A stretch of 64,000 bases of DNA from Tritrichomonas foetus (taxonomy: Eukaryota; Parabasalia; Tritrichomonadida; Tritrichomonadidae): assembly GCA_001839685.1 (NCBI GenBank), contig MLAK01000683.1, positions 1-64,000 of the forward strand, in the 5' to 3' direction. This document shows positions 19,318 through 29,397 of the stretch, piece by piece; the first letter of the stretch is position 1; each line of letters opens with the position of its first letter. Position numbers and translations under genes: made by a program. Below the pieces are notes generated by a model. That model did not search any database, was not told where the DNA came from, and saw only the letters and a program-made list of their open reading frames with translations.

Positions 19318-20472
19318 ATGTCAGGGAGCGAAGCCGAAAATGAAAAACCCACAGAAGAATCACCACTCGAAAAATTGACTATCCAGCCAATCCTTTTAGC
19401 GACATTTGTGAAAGAGCCGTCCCAATTATTTCGATGCCGAAGCGAAAAAATCGTTGATCACACTGGAGCCATTTTTTCTATTTATACCGAAGATGGAATT
19501 ACTTATATTTGTAAAGGTTCACCCGGTAGGAAAAAGAAAGAACAGTTTGATCGAATTATTACTCTTCCTCAAAAAGACAACGAAAGTCAATCCAATCAAA
19601 ATTTTCATTCCGAAGATATTGAAAACCAAATCGAGAAACTTCATAGATTTACAGAAAACTTAAAGAAAAATACAGAAGAAGTAAACGATATTCATATTAC
19701 TGAGTTCTATCTACAATGGGGAATATCTGAAAATGAAATTCCGTGTTTGATTGGCTGCAGAGACAGTAAATATCGGTACAATTCGTCAAATGAGCGGTTT
19801 TCGGCAGTAAACACACAAATTGTCTTGTTTGAAGCGTTAGAAATTTCATTAATTCCAACAACTGGGAAATGTTTCACTGGCGGTCAGCGTTGTTTGGGGA
19901 GTGATATGACCATGAATAGACAGAAAATAGAAACAGTTAGAATCAGAAAATTTTTGGATCAAATTTTTGAATGTGACGATAACAGCACTCAAATGTTTGA
20001 TGTTGATGATAAAAAGATTCTTGAAAAGTATATAATGAAAAGAATATCATTATTATGTCCTCCATTAATGATGAGTTCTGTTCCAGTTTGTAGAAGATGC
20101 TTTGCTCTTTATTCTAAAGAGCCAAAAACTTCATCAAGGCGTGTAAAAATATCAAGGGCATCAAATAATAATAACGATAATTTTTCATTGAAATCTCAAT
20201 CGTCAATTCGAACACAAAGAATTGATGGAAGTTTCTCACAGAGACCACAAACAGCAACTACGAGAAATCATCATCCACTTAATATGGAGAGAGTTCTACC
20301 AGAAAGAATTGGAACAGCAAGATTGAGTACTTCGAGATTGAAGGCGATAAAACCTCCGAAGCGATCACCATCTGGATTGACTTATGTACAAACGTACTCA
20401 ATAAAGAATATGAATAAGGCTCAGAAAGTGTACATGAGCTCCCCTTTTCCTGCTTTTCTCCAACATTCATGA
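19318..20472 (+). CDS. Conserved-looking cysteine-containing protein, unknown
   Basis: This 384-residue protein has a charged N-terminus and a globular core from about 25 to 270. The core contains two cysteine-bearing blocks, CFTGGQRCLGSDM (about 188-200) and a late block with VCRRCFALYSK, suggestive of a small metal site. A basic, S/T/R/P-rich tail (about 275-384) with several KR and PxxRS-like sites looks unstructured. There is no leader or membrane span. The gene directly precedes the giant LRR/IQ gene on the same strand and could, like it, be cytoskeletal or flagellar; that rests on neighbourhood alone. The start is supported by the nearby AACGTTAAT box. Confidence 0.82.
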   Translation: MSGSEAENEKPTEESPLEKLTIQPILLATFVKEPSQLFRCRSEKIVDHTGAIFSIYTEDGITYICKGSPGRKKKEQFDRIITLPQKDNESQSNQNFHSEDIENQIEKLHRFTENLKKNTEEVNDIHITEFYLQWGISENEIPCLIGCRDSKYRYNSSNERFSAVNTQIVLFEALEISLIPTTGKCFTGGQRCLGSDMTMNRQKIETVRIRKFLDQIFECDDNSTQMFDVDDKKILEKYIMKRISLLCPPLMMSSVPVCRRCFALYSKEPKTSSRRVKISRASNNNNDNFSLKSQSSIRTQRIDGSFSQRPQTATTRNHHPLNMERVLPERIGTARLSTSRLKAIKPPKRSPSGLTYVQTYSIKNMNKAQKVYMSSPFPAFLQHS

Positions 20473-20840
20473 GTACATTTGTGCATTTTATATTTGTCTG
20501 TAACTAAAAATTTGTTTTTATGAAATTTTTTAATATTAAATGAATCATTATAATATATGTGATAGGATTCATGTATAAATGTAGAATTGCCATAAGAATG
20601 AAAAATTTGATTTTCACAATATTTGTCTGGGATAGTGAATAAAAGTAACCACTATATAGTAAATTGAATGATATATTAAATGAATTCCTATTTTACGAGA
20701 ATAATTTCTTTCATGATATCAAAAAAACATTTCTTTGTGAAAATATTTTGGTTAACTAAATAACTGGTGAAGAGATAAAAAAACGATTTTTGCGTCAGTG
20801 ACCGATTATGAATTGAATTTTTTAAATTTTAAACGCGCAC
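20473..20840. other. Intergenic spacer
   Basis: This is a 368-bp AT-rich spacer. An out-of-frame ATG at 20809 precedes the chosen start of the next gene. No clear promoter box was seen. Confidence 0.5.
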
Positions 20841-23800
20841 ATGGGAGATGTTCTCACAGAAGACATTATTTACGACGCGGCAGATGTCCTAAAAGAGAAT
20901 ACTCCCTTCGAAAACATCAAATTCTTCTCGATTTCAGTTCAGCAATTCAGAGATATATCAATAATCACACGAATGACAAGTTTACGAATTGTTCAATTTC
21001 GATTATGCAGTATTCGAGTTTTTCCAGAAGAATTTTTCTCTATGCCGAATTTGGAAAGTATTGATCTTTCTGGAAATTCAATATCATTTTTCGCAGAGGA
21101 TGGAAAATGGGATCAAATGCTTTCATTGAAAACTCTCAATTTAAGCGAAAATAACATTTCAGAAATAAATGAAATCACAAAACTTTCGGGAATTCCAAAT
21201 ATTCGACATTTAATATTATCTGGAAATATTTGCCTGTCTGCAAATAATGCGTTTGATAGAATTGTTGAAATCTTTCCAACTTTGGATGTGCTAAACGATA
21301 GCATTATCACAAGCCAGCATCGTGGCTATATCAAGGAATATTGTGATTTCAATCACGACTCATTAGTTCCTTTAACAAAAGCAGATGATTTTATTTTTGC
21401 TTATGTTAAATATATGCATTCTACCGCGAACGAAAGATTAGTTCGTCGACACAAAGCTCAATTTTTTTGCATTCATAAAGTTTTGAGGCGATATTCGGCC
21501 GCACTTAAAATTCAATCAGTATTTCGTGGCATTATCGAAAGGAGGAAATGGAAAAATATGCGAAGTAAAGCTATTTTCTTAGAAACATTTATTCGGTACT
21601 GGTATCTCAAAAGAAATAAAGCAGCTATAAAAATTCAAGGTGCCTTTAGATATTTTAAATTGAGAAGAGTCATCATTGAATACAGAAATGCTAGAAAAAT
21701 CCAATCGGCTTGGAGAACATTTACTTGTAGAGATGAAGCTATTGTAAATGTATTTGAAATTAATGAAAATACTTTCAAAGTTTATTTAACAAATGAATCA
21801 TATCAAAATTTAATAAAATTTTGTAATTCACAGAATTTCACACAAATACCAAAATTAACAAATGATGATGAGTTTAGAGTGATTAGAATTGGTCCTTTAA
21901 AGAAAAGAATCCTTCCTGGATCTCCTGTAGTTTATTATAACATTGATGATAACGTTTTGGTTCGAAGAAACAGACGTCATCTCTCGACAACCAATTCTAT
22001 TTGGTGTAATCATGATCATAAAACTTTGACAGTTGTTGAACAAGTTTCTCATCAAGGTGTGAATTATACCAAGTATTGCCCATATTCAGTTATTCAATAT
22101 TTACCTTTCACTAATGCTATCAGACCACTGAAAACAAAATCTGGAACATTTCTAAACTACGAAAATTTGAAATACGTTCAATTTACAAATCGTTCAATTT
22201 TTCATAAGTTTGTGTCAATTATTTCACATAGTCTACCTGAAGGAATTATTTTATTTCCATATATGTCTCTAAATGAAGCATCTTCTCAATTAACAGTCCA
22301 TAGTACGATTAGAATGATTCTTGAACGAAAAAGAGAATTTCTTCAAATGAAAAAATATGCTATTGAAAAAAGAGCTGCAAAATGTATTGTTTCATTTGTT
22401 CGTTCATCACGATTGAAACGTTTCATATCACATATCTCAAACATTCTTCACTATTCAGATGTAATTCCTGAATCAATGACGTTTTTTGTTACCCAAGAAT
22501 TTTTAGATCAAATTAATGAAATTCCTATTAAATTTGCAGTTGAATATGGCTTTAATTCTGATCATTGTCTGGTTTTATCACGTGAAAAAACTGATCCATT
22601 TCTCGCAAATTTCATTCCAACAGATGATATTGTATATCGTGGGAATCGTTTTATAAAAATAGTAAAAGCTGAAACGATTATTCGACCAGCCATTCCATCA
22701 ATGTTTTCTATTCCAGTGTCTAGAAAAACTATCCAGAAAGGAAAAATTCGAAGAATTACTTTTTTATCACCTGAAGAAGCTTTTCGAAGATTGTTTCTTT
22801 TCGCTTTTATGACTGGTAATTTCAATCAATTTATGACTGATTCACAAGTCGTTGAGTATTGTGCAGCAGTTATAATACAAAACCATTGGCGTGGGCATAT
22901 CCTTCGTAGAGAATACCGACATTTTGGTGCGCAAGCTGGAAAAGTTGTTAATCCAGCAATTTTACTTAAAATGGAGGTAATCAATACGTCTAATCAAAAG
23001 AAAGATCAAGTTCCGCAAACATTTAAAAATTTTATGAGACCTGAAGTTCCACCTGAAGTTGTAATTGCAAATTTACGAGGTGATTATCGTCCATGGGAAA
23101 AAATTCGTGGCTATAAAAATTATCCTCCATATGAACCACCTCCTGATAAGCCAAAATATGAAGAAGAAGAACAAGTTTTTACAGAATCAATGCGAAATAT
23201 GGGAATGACAAAAGATTTTGACAATGCTTTAGAAAATTCATTGGTCCCATCTTTCGATACAACTTCACCTAATCTCAAAGATTACACTTATAACGAATAT
23301 AATAATATGAATAGCACAAATTTTGATTCAAGTGTTCATGAATTTTATCAAAAACGACGTCCTGCAACAGCAATTAAAAAGCCACCGAAGTTTGAAATAG
23401 AATTAGAATCACAAAACATTTTCAGATCGCCGATTTCGAAAATAAAAGCACTTGATCCATATTTACCAATGGCTACTCTCCCTATGAATCCCGAAGCAAT
23501 TACTCCAATTGATCGATCTGAAGAAGCTTTTGCATTAGCACCTTTATCACTCCCAAAAAGATCTATGGTAAAAGATGATTCTTATAAATCTCCTCCGCCT
23601 TTAAAAAATCGAAAACAACCTGAAGTTATGGAAAAAACACCCCATGTTCCAATAACACCACACTTGGAAACATTGGATGAATTACCACACTTGGAAACAT
23701 TGGATGAATCACCACAATTGACTCCAAAACCACTTTCATCGGCAGGGAAAAAGAATAAAAAGAAGAAGAAAAACAAGCTTCAAAAATCGAAGACAATGGT

Positions 23801-25481
23801 TGATCCTACGCAAGAAAGTAAAAAAACTAAAAATTCATACTCGACTTCTGCTCTTCCCATCAATATTCCAGAAAGTTCACAAGATCAAACAAGTACTGAT
23901 ACAAATGAACGTCTATCAGAAAGAAGCTCTTCGAAAAAAGGTAAATCTAAAGCTAAAGGAAAAAAGAAATCCAAGAAAACTCCAGCTAAAGATTTACATG
24001 ATAACTCACTCACTCCAGCTTCAGCTGCTTCCAATATTTCCGTTACACCGAGTGGATTACTTTCACAAACAACTCAACAAAATAAAAGACCAGGAACAAG
24101 TACACTGACAACACCAACCACATCAGCTAGACCAAAAATAATTGAACCAATATCACAAACAAGTTCAACAAAACCAACACCAACAATTCAAAAAGGTCAA
24201 GTTAAAGGACCAAAAGCCTTAATTGATTTATCTAAAGGTGAATCATCAACCAAGAAAAAAGACCCAACTATTCATGTTCCAACTCCAAAACTTCAAACTA
24301 CACATTATACTTCAGCAACAATGCAAAATTCTGATTTTTCAGAATCACTTGTTCCGCAACCACTTGGATCAGCTGGATCAACAGTACGTCCATCGACAGC
24401 TATAACTACTCCAAATCCTGAAGAAAACCTTTCTAATCAAGGTGCAAAATCATCCAAGCATTCAATCACCTCAAAAATGTCAATTACACCAATGAATTCA
24501 TTAAAGTCATTTAATTCAATTATTTCAGCTCAAGATTCAACACCATCATTTGCTACAGAGAAATCAGATGCATCTGATATTTCATTTTCAGTTTATGATA
24601 TGCGATATCCCCAACGTCCATCAAGCGTACTTATGACGACTTCTCCCCAATGGACAGATAATTCATTTCGTGATGCCCTTCGTCGTGCTTGCACAAAACT
24701 TGTACGCTTACATCAACTTGGAATTCAAATTGAGCAAGCGATGGTTGTTGATAATACAATTGCTGAAAAGGCAGCTGCAGCATTCCAAGCGAGATCAAAG
24801 ATTCAACTAGCTCGTGAAGCACGTGGAATTCAAAAGGTTCAAGAACTTCAAGATTTGATTGATAGAAATAAAATTGAGCAATTTGAGCGTGAAGAACAAG
24901 TGAAGCAAGTTCGTGCAAGAACTGCATTAACTCGAACAAGAAATGCAACGAAAGTTCGAACGGTTCATAAGGAAGCAATTACGAAATATAAAAAAGAACG
25001 TGATTTTGCTTTACATTTCGTTTCTGTTTCACGTCAAGTTGCACAAGTTGTGGAACAAAGACATATGAAAGAAGAAAGAAGGAGGCAACTTGAAGATGCA
25101 GCCAATAGTGTATCTAAGCATCGCACTGAAACAAAACAATTGAAAGAAAAGTTTCATCAAAAAGTCAAAGATATGGAAGAAGACAGAAGAAAAGTTGTCG
25201 CACGAGATAAATTAATTAATGAAGAAAAAAGAGCAATACAAACTGAGGCGCATCAAAGAAGAATTGAAATGTTATCTGAACTTAAAGAAAATGCGAAATT
25301 AATGAAAGATGCCTATCATGAATACAAGAGCCAAAAGAAAGTTGTATCATCTAATATTCCACCACCTCTAGAAACAGATGAAATTGAGGGAGCTGCATTA
25401 ATTATTGGTGGATATATTGGAGAGAACCTTGGAGAAGTGGAAGCACATCTTTTGTGCGAAATTATTTCACAGATTGTTTGA
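20841..25481 (+). CDS. Giant LRR / IQ-motif / coiled-coil protein
   Basis: This is 1546 residues. A leucine-rich repeat block lies at about 45-155, with LxxLxLSxNxI units such as LESIDLSGNSI and LKTLNLSENNI. IQ motifs lie near 218-238 (AALKIQSVFRGIIERRKW), 260 (AAIKIQGAFRYFKLRR), 284 (ARKIQSAWRTF) and, separately, 675 (AAVIIQNHWRGHILRREY). A long S/T/P/K-rich disordered part (about 830-1250) includes a 27-bp direct repeat (23658-23711), and a basic coiled coil follows at about 1285-1520. The LRR-plus-IQ arrangement resembles ciliary and centriolar proteins of the LRRIQ type; IQ motifs bind calmodulin or centrin. A flagellar or basal-body role is therefore the best guess. There is no leader or membrane span. 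The region 330-660 between the IQ clusters has no domain I recognise. Confidence 0.9.
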   Translation: MGDVLTEDIIYDAADVLKENTPFENIKFFSISVQQFRDISIITRMTSLRIVQFRLCSIRVFPEEFFSMPNLESIDLSGNSISFFAEDGKWDQMLSLKTLNLSENNISEINEITKLSGIPNIRHLILSGNICLSANNAFDRIVEIFPTLDVLNDSIITSQHRGYIKEYCDFNHDSLVPLTKADDFIFAYVKYMHSTANERLVRRHKAQFFCIHKVLRRYSAALKIQSVFRGIIERRKWKNMRSKAIFLETFIRYWYLKRNKAAIKIQGAFRYFKLRRVIIEYRNARKIQSAWRTFTCRDEAIVNVFEINENTFKVYLTNESYQNLIKFCNSQNFTQIPKLTNDDEFRVIRIGPLKKRILPGSPVVYYNIDDNVLVRRNRRHLSTTNSIWCNHDHKTLTVVEQVSHQGVNYTKYCPYSVIQYLPFTNAIRPLKTKSGTFLNYENLKYVQFTNRSIFHKFVSIISHSLPEGIILFPYMSLNEASSQLTVHSTIRMILERKREFLQMKKYAIEKRAAKCIVSFVRSSRLKRFISHISNILHYSDVIPESMTFFVTQEFLDQINEIPIKFAVEYGFNSDHCLVLSREKTDPFLANFIPTDDIVYRGNRFIKIVKAETIIRPAIPSMFSIPVSRKTIQKGKIRRITFLSPEEAFRRLFLFAFMTGNFNQFMTDSQVVEYCAAVIIQNHWRGHILRREYRHFGAQAGKVVNPAILLKMEVINTSNQKKDQVPQTFKNFMRPEVPPEVVIANLRGDYRPWEKIRGYKNYPPYEPPPDKPKYEEEEQVFTESMRNMGMTKDFDNALENSLVPSFDTTSPNLKDYTYNEYNNMNSTNFDSSVHEFYQKRRPATAIKKPPKFEIELESQNIFRSPISKIKALDPYLPMATLPMNPEAITPIDRSEEAFALAPLSLPKRSMVKDDSYKSPPPLKNRKQPEVMEKTPHVPITPHLETLDELPHLETLDESPQLTPKPLSSAGKKNKKKKKNKLQKSKTMVDPTQESKKTKNSYSTSALPINIPESSQDQTSTDTNERLSERSSSKKGKSKAKGKKKSKKTPAKDLHDNSLTPASAASNISVTPSGLLSQTTQQNKRPGTSTLTTPTTSARPKIIEPISQTSSTKPTPTIQKGQVKGPKALIDLSKGESSTKKKDPTIHVPTPKLQTTHYTSATMQNSDFSESLVPQPLGSAGSTVRPSTAITTPNPEENLSNQGAKSSKHSITSKMSITPMNSLKSFNSIISAQDSTPSFATEKSDASDISFSVYDMRYPQRPSSVLMTTSPQWTDNSFRDALRRACTKLVRLHQLGIQIEQAMVVDNTIAEKAAAAFQARSKIQLAREARGIQKVQELQDLIDRNKIEQFEREEQVKQVRARTALTRTRNATKVRTVHKEAITKYKKERDFALHFVSVSRQVAQVVEQRHMKEERRRQLEDAANSVSKHRTETKQLKEKFHQKVKDMEEDRRKVVARDKLINEEKRAIQTEAHQRRIEMLSELKENAKLMKDAYHEYKSQKKVVSSNIPPPLETDEIEGAALIIGGYIGENLGEVEAHLLCEIISQIV
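23658..23711 (+). repeat. 27-bp direct tandem repeat, two units
   Basis: Two adjacent 27-bp units, each encoding PHLETLDE plus one residue, are nearly identical (ending ATTA versus ATCA). They lie in the disordered part of the LRR/IQ protein. Confidence 0.85.
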
Positions 25482-26116
25482 TATGTTTATATGTTCCGTA
25501 TACGTTATGTTTTTATTAAATTGTATTTATATGTTTGAAAATCCCAAAATTTTTATTTTAGATTTATATTCCTAACTAGTTGATTTCTCATTTAAAATGA
25601 AACCGTTTCCTTTACACGTGTACTTCCATAAAAAACGAGAATCACATTTTATATGTCTTATATATTGAAAATGAATGTTTTTTACTGAAGGAAAAAGTGA
25701 AATTTGATGATTTCAACATTGAAACACCAGAATTCCAACCATAAAATATGTGTCACCCTCATGATTTGGGGAACTTTTATCAAAAATAAGTTTCGAGTTA
25801 AAAAAGAAGTTTATTATTTTGATCAAATAACACAACAAATTGAAGTTAGTATATGACTTCAATCCATATTCCATTGATATTTTTTCGATATGAATCATGA
25901 TAAATGATATAGAGTCACTCACTTCATAAAGGACTTTCTGATATTTTTCCATTTTCACCATATACATTGCTTTACGTTCACCTCGAAATCAAAATAGAAC
26001 AATAATGATCATAAAATATAATTAATTTAAACTCAAAAAACAAACAAAATAATAATAATAATAATAATAATAATTGAACGACATAACAGTTTTTTTAATC
26101 TGATAGATAGCTAATT
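25482..26116. other. Intergenic, between convergent genes
   Basis: This is 635 bp of AT-rich spacer. A minus-strand frame at 25713-25967 has no recognisable features. An AAT microsatellite lies near the right end. Confidence 0.55.
26048..26074 (+). repeat. (AAT)n microsatellite
   Basis: An uninterrupted run of about nine AAT units lies just downstream of the exchanger gene's stop codon. Confidence 0.9.
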
Positions 26117-28018
26117 TTAATATGGATCAAAGTAATATACAATTGCGATAATCAAGAAAATAACCAAGAATGCGAATCCTGTGAAGTAATTAATGGAATT
26201 CTCCATAAACATAGAGTTCCTCAATAACACTGAAATGATGACTGCAAACACATCAATCATTTCAAACATCAAAGTGAAAGATCCTTTTGAACTCGAAGAT
26301 CCAATCAAAAGAGACATTAAAACCAAAGCAGGCATTTGAATGAGTGACACAACCATTGCACCTTGATTTCCAATTTCTAATGAAAGTCCCATGTTTCCCT
26401 CCAATGCAAAACGAATTGCATTCATGAATTCTGCGACTGCTGGAACTAAAGTATAAAATACTAATCCAACAAACCTTTCTGTTAATCCCATTTTTCCAAT
26501 GGCTTCAGGCATCATATCAGTAAGAATCTCACAAATGATAGAAAAGCCCACACATGACACAAGAAGGATGATAATACACATCCATGTCTTTAGTTGAGCT
26601 CCAGTACTTTCTTCGCCTGCTTGTTCTGCTTCAAATTGATCATAAATATATTTATGTGTTTTCAAGCTAAAGAAAAGCCCAACGCCATAAACAATTGGCA
26701 TAACACATGAAACTGTATACATTAAAGGACGGGCCATACTTGTGTAAATATTATCATTATCAATATTATCTAAATTCTTGATTGAACAATGTGAGCAATT
26801 GATATTCTCACGATTAGATACATAAAAAGTACCTTCTTTACCGAAGCAATAATTACAAACAATGGTAGAGTGACTATAAATTCCATAGAAAATAGCTGGG
26901 AAGAAAACAGCAACAATTGCTAAAAACAGAAAAGTACCACTCACAGATTGAACTTTTCGATTCAGTTTTACTTCTTTCCATTTGATTCCTGCAGCAAGCA
27001 TGGAAAGTCCTGGAATCACAAGCAAGTTCATCAGGAAGGCCCCAGTAACAGCCGCACGAACAACATCACCAAGCTCTTGTCGAATAGAGAAATAGAATAA
27101 AATTAGTTCAACTAATCCTGTAAAGCCAGCGTTAATTAATGATCCAAGAACAAGCCCACATCGTCCGCTAATAATTTCAGTGCAAACTCCAATAATATAC
27201 ATGCAGGGGATTGTTCCAATGATCGAAATCAAGGTTCCAGTGACAGGCTCCCTGAATGGACTGTCCTCCTTTGCAAAAAACCCAAGATAAAACGACAGGA
27301 TTACAAAAGGATACAAATTCAAATAAATCACTTCAAAATTCAAAACGTTGTACTTAAAGTACAAAAACGAGCCGCTCTTATATGTCAAAGCAACGGGGAG
27401 ATGGCCGTTTTCGGGATTATGATGATGGAGCTTGCCGATTTTGAGCTTGTGCATATTCTTGAATATGATTGGGATCAATTTCATTAAGAATTTGGCCATA
27501 GGTATATAGAAAATAAGCTCCCAAGTAATCAGCATTCCGCAAAAGATTGGAATAACAATAAAAATTGAAGCAATCAAGTAAAATATAATTCGCGTGAAAA
27601 TATTCGGCTTGTTTGATTTGTCGAGGTATGCGTAATAACCAAATGGATAAAAAACAAACTTTGCAAGTTGAAAAATTCGAATTCCAAGCTTATAACCGAA
27701 TCCAGTGATGAACATTAAAAATCCGGCGATGAAGATGAAAAGCGAAAGCCACCAACCAACGAGGATCGAATAGAGGACATTTGCAAACGATACGTAATTC
27801 GATGAGATCTCTGTGTTCTCCTGTGGAATTGCGACAACAGTTCTGAGGCTTTTTGGTCGGACTAAAAATGGATGTGGAACGCTTTTTTTCTTCTGGCTGA
27901 TCGAACTTCCACCTCCGCCGGCCAGGTTCGAGCTCGAAATTAAGGGTTCGTTCGTGATTTGTTCGCAGAGGGGTACAGTGTCGTCTTCTAAGCGTGGCGT
28001 CACGTTTTCGTCCCTCAT
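26117..28018 (-). CDS. CAX-type cation/proton exchanger
   Basis: This 633-residue polytopic membrane protein has about 11-12 spans. Two CAX repeats are recognisable: the first (GSLINAGFTGLVELILFYFS) matches the alpha-1 motif GxxxNAxxxxxxELI, and the second (LVPAVAEFMNAIRFALEGNMGLSLEIGNQGA) the alpha-2 motif with its acidic residue. CAX proteins exchange Ca2+ or other cations for H+ at acidic organelles, clearing cytosolic calcium. The long N-terminus with extra spans recalls the fungal Vnx1-like branch. Unusual is a loop with CNYC...CSHC (about 400-425), able to bind a metal or form disulfides. The frame opens at a GTG, but the ATG at 28018 (MRDENVTPRLEDD) is used. The gene is divergent from the gene at 28368. 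Confidence 0.9.
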   Translation of the reverse strand: MRDENVTPRLEDDTVPLCEQITNEPLISSSNLAGGGGSSISQKKKSVPHPFLVRPKSLRTVVAIPQENTEISSNYVSFANVLYSILVGWWLSLFIFIAGFLMFITGFGYKLGIRIFQLAKFVFYPFGYYAYLDKSNKPNIFTRIIFYLIASIFIVIPIFCGMLITWELIFYIPMAKFLMKLIPIIFKNMHKLKIGKLHHHNPENGHLPVALTYKSGSFLYFKYNVLNFEVIYLNLYPFVILSFYLGFFAKEDSPFREPVTGTLISIIGTIPCMYIIGVCTEIISGRCGLVLGSLINAGFTGLVELILFYFSIRQELGDVVRAAVTGAFLMNLLVIPGLSMLAAGIKWKEVKLNRKVQSVSGTFLFLAIVAVFFPAIFYGIYSHSTIVCNYCFGKEGTFYVSNRENINCSHCSIKNLDNIDNDNIYTSMARPLMYTVSCVMPIVYGVGLFFSLKTHKYIYDQFEAEQAGEESTGAQLKTWMCIIILLVSCVGFSIICEILTDMMPEAIGKMGLTERFVGLVFYTLVPAVAEFMNAIRFALEGNMGLSLEIGNQGAMVVSLIQMPALVLMSLLIGSSSSKGSFTLMFEMIDVFAVIISVLLRNSMFMENSINYFTGFAFLVIFLIIAIVYYFDPY

Positions 28019-28367
28019 CAAGATTTTTTTCTCCACTTTTTCTGAGGAATGAAGTTAAGAGATTGAATAGAACTGAAAAAGTTTTGATTTTTTATTGACA
28101 CATTTAAAAAGTGGATTTTTGAGAGTGATGGTTTCTAATACTATAGACAAGAATTGTTTTGTCTATATCTCAAAGAATAATTCACAATGAAAAGTGTTTT
28201 CCATAAAAAAATAACCCATATAATATCTAGATATCGATTTATTTTTATTAATAAGTATTAATTCTGGATTTAAGCAGAAAATGTCATAAAAAGATTTTCT
28301 GTATATATTTGGTCATTCTAATTAAAGAAAAATTGTGTCCGTTTAAGATTTACCATAAAATCTCTTC
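28019..28367. other. Shared upstream region of divergent genes
   Basis: This is 349 bp between the starts of the exchanger and the gene at 28368. It must hold both promoters. Candidates are CTCTTCATG at the right-hand start and an AAAAAGTT at 28077-28084. Confidence 0.4.
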
Positions 28368-28979
28368 ATGAGGCCTGCCAAAAAAAGCAAGTTTGCAAAA
28401 AAGAATCAAACTAACAATTTCCCACTCGATTTTTATAACAGAGCATTTGCTATTTTAGCTTATACTTATGGATCTGGACCCGATCAATCTTATATTTTAC
28501 CTGAACCAGCTGAAGAAGTAACTGTCAAAGAAGAAAACCGACAACCATTTCAATCTAGAATTGTTGATCTTAGATTAAGAAGAAACCAAGATCAGAGAGA
28601 AAAAGTTCAAATTGAACATGACGAAAAAATTCAAAATTCTTATGAAAAGTATGAACAAATGATTATCAATTCATCAGAAGATATCGAATCTGTATTTGAG
28701 CCAGAACAAGCCGTCAGGCCTGACGTTCCTCTATATCTTCAAAATATTCACAACGACGAACGAATTAATTCTTGGAAATACCGCAGGAAGAAGAGGCCGC
28801 ATCCGATGGACATGAAGAAGATTGAGAAAGAGTATACGGCAAGACTTAACAAGTCACGAGAAATTGGCGTGAAGCGTGCGACTAATAGAGCTCAGCTTTA
28901 TCAACAGCAATGTGGAAACAGTTGTCAAACAGATACGGATCAGAACTCAAGTGACAATTATTACGAAGTTTACGATTAA
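28368..28979 (+). CDS. Small charged protein, unknown
   Basis: This is 203 residues without leader or membrane span. A basic N-terminus (RPAKKSKFAKK) is followed by an acidic middle and a basic segment (WKYRRKKRPHPMDMKKIEKEY), then a polar tail with two cysteines. Helix-forming charged stretches dominate from about 60 to 170. KKSK and RRKKRP could serve as nuclear localisation signals. No family is recognised. The start is the first ATG after a stop-rich leader. Confidence 0.75.
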   Translation: MRPAKKSKFAKKNQTNNFPLDFYNRAFAILAYTYGSGPDQSYILPEPAEEVTVKEENRQPFQSRIVDLRLRRNQDQREKVQIEHDEKIQNSYEKYEQMIINSSEDIESVFEPEQAVRPDVPLYLQNIHNDERINSWKYRRKKRPHPMDMKKIEKEYTARLNKSREIGVKRATNRAQLYQQQCGNSCQTDTDQNSSDNYYEVYD

Positions 28980-29397
28980 TTTTTTATGAAACTTTTTTTT
29001 TTAATAAAATGATTTTATATTGATGCATTTGCCTTAATTATTGAAATTCATTTATACCTCTGCATTACGACCAAAAGCTAAGCCAGTAATTCAAAATTTC
29101 AAATTCACCTTTTGAATTGACCAATCACATGAAGTATGTTCAGAAGAAGCTGCAGTTATTAATAATCTTCATGAATTATCTTAAAACTGAATTCTAATGA
29201 AATGTTATGATTAAATTAAAGCATTTCTAGAAACACCTGATGAATATAAGTTTTATGAGGAACTTTTGATCATCATTAATTTGATGGGGATTTTGAGATA
29301 AACTTTTTGAAGTATTATTTGGTTTATGATTCGAATGGTGAATTCCTGCGATTTCAATAGTTTATCTATTAATTTTTGGCCTTCAATTACCAAAATC
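28980..29397. other. Intergenic, nothing recognised
   Basis: This is a 418-bp AT-rich spacer. An in-frame ATG at 29326 would extend the next gene by 24 residues (MIRMVNSCDFNSLS...). That extension lacks the composition of the protein and is treated as leader. Confidence 0.5.

Noticed and set aside
29326..29397. Upstream in-frame ATG for the Nup54 gene
   Set aside because: The 24-residue extension does not look like an FG nucleoporin start, whereas MFSGFNFG at 29398 does.
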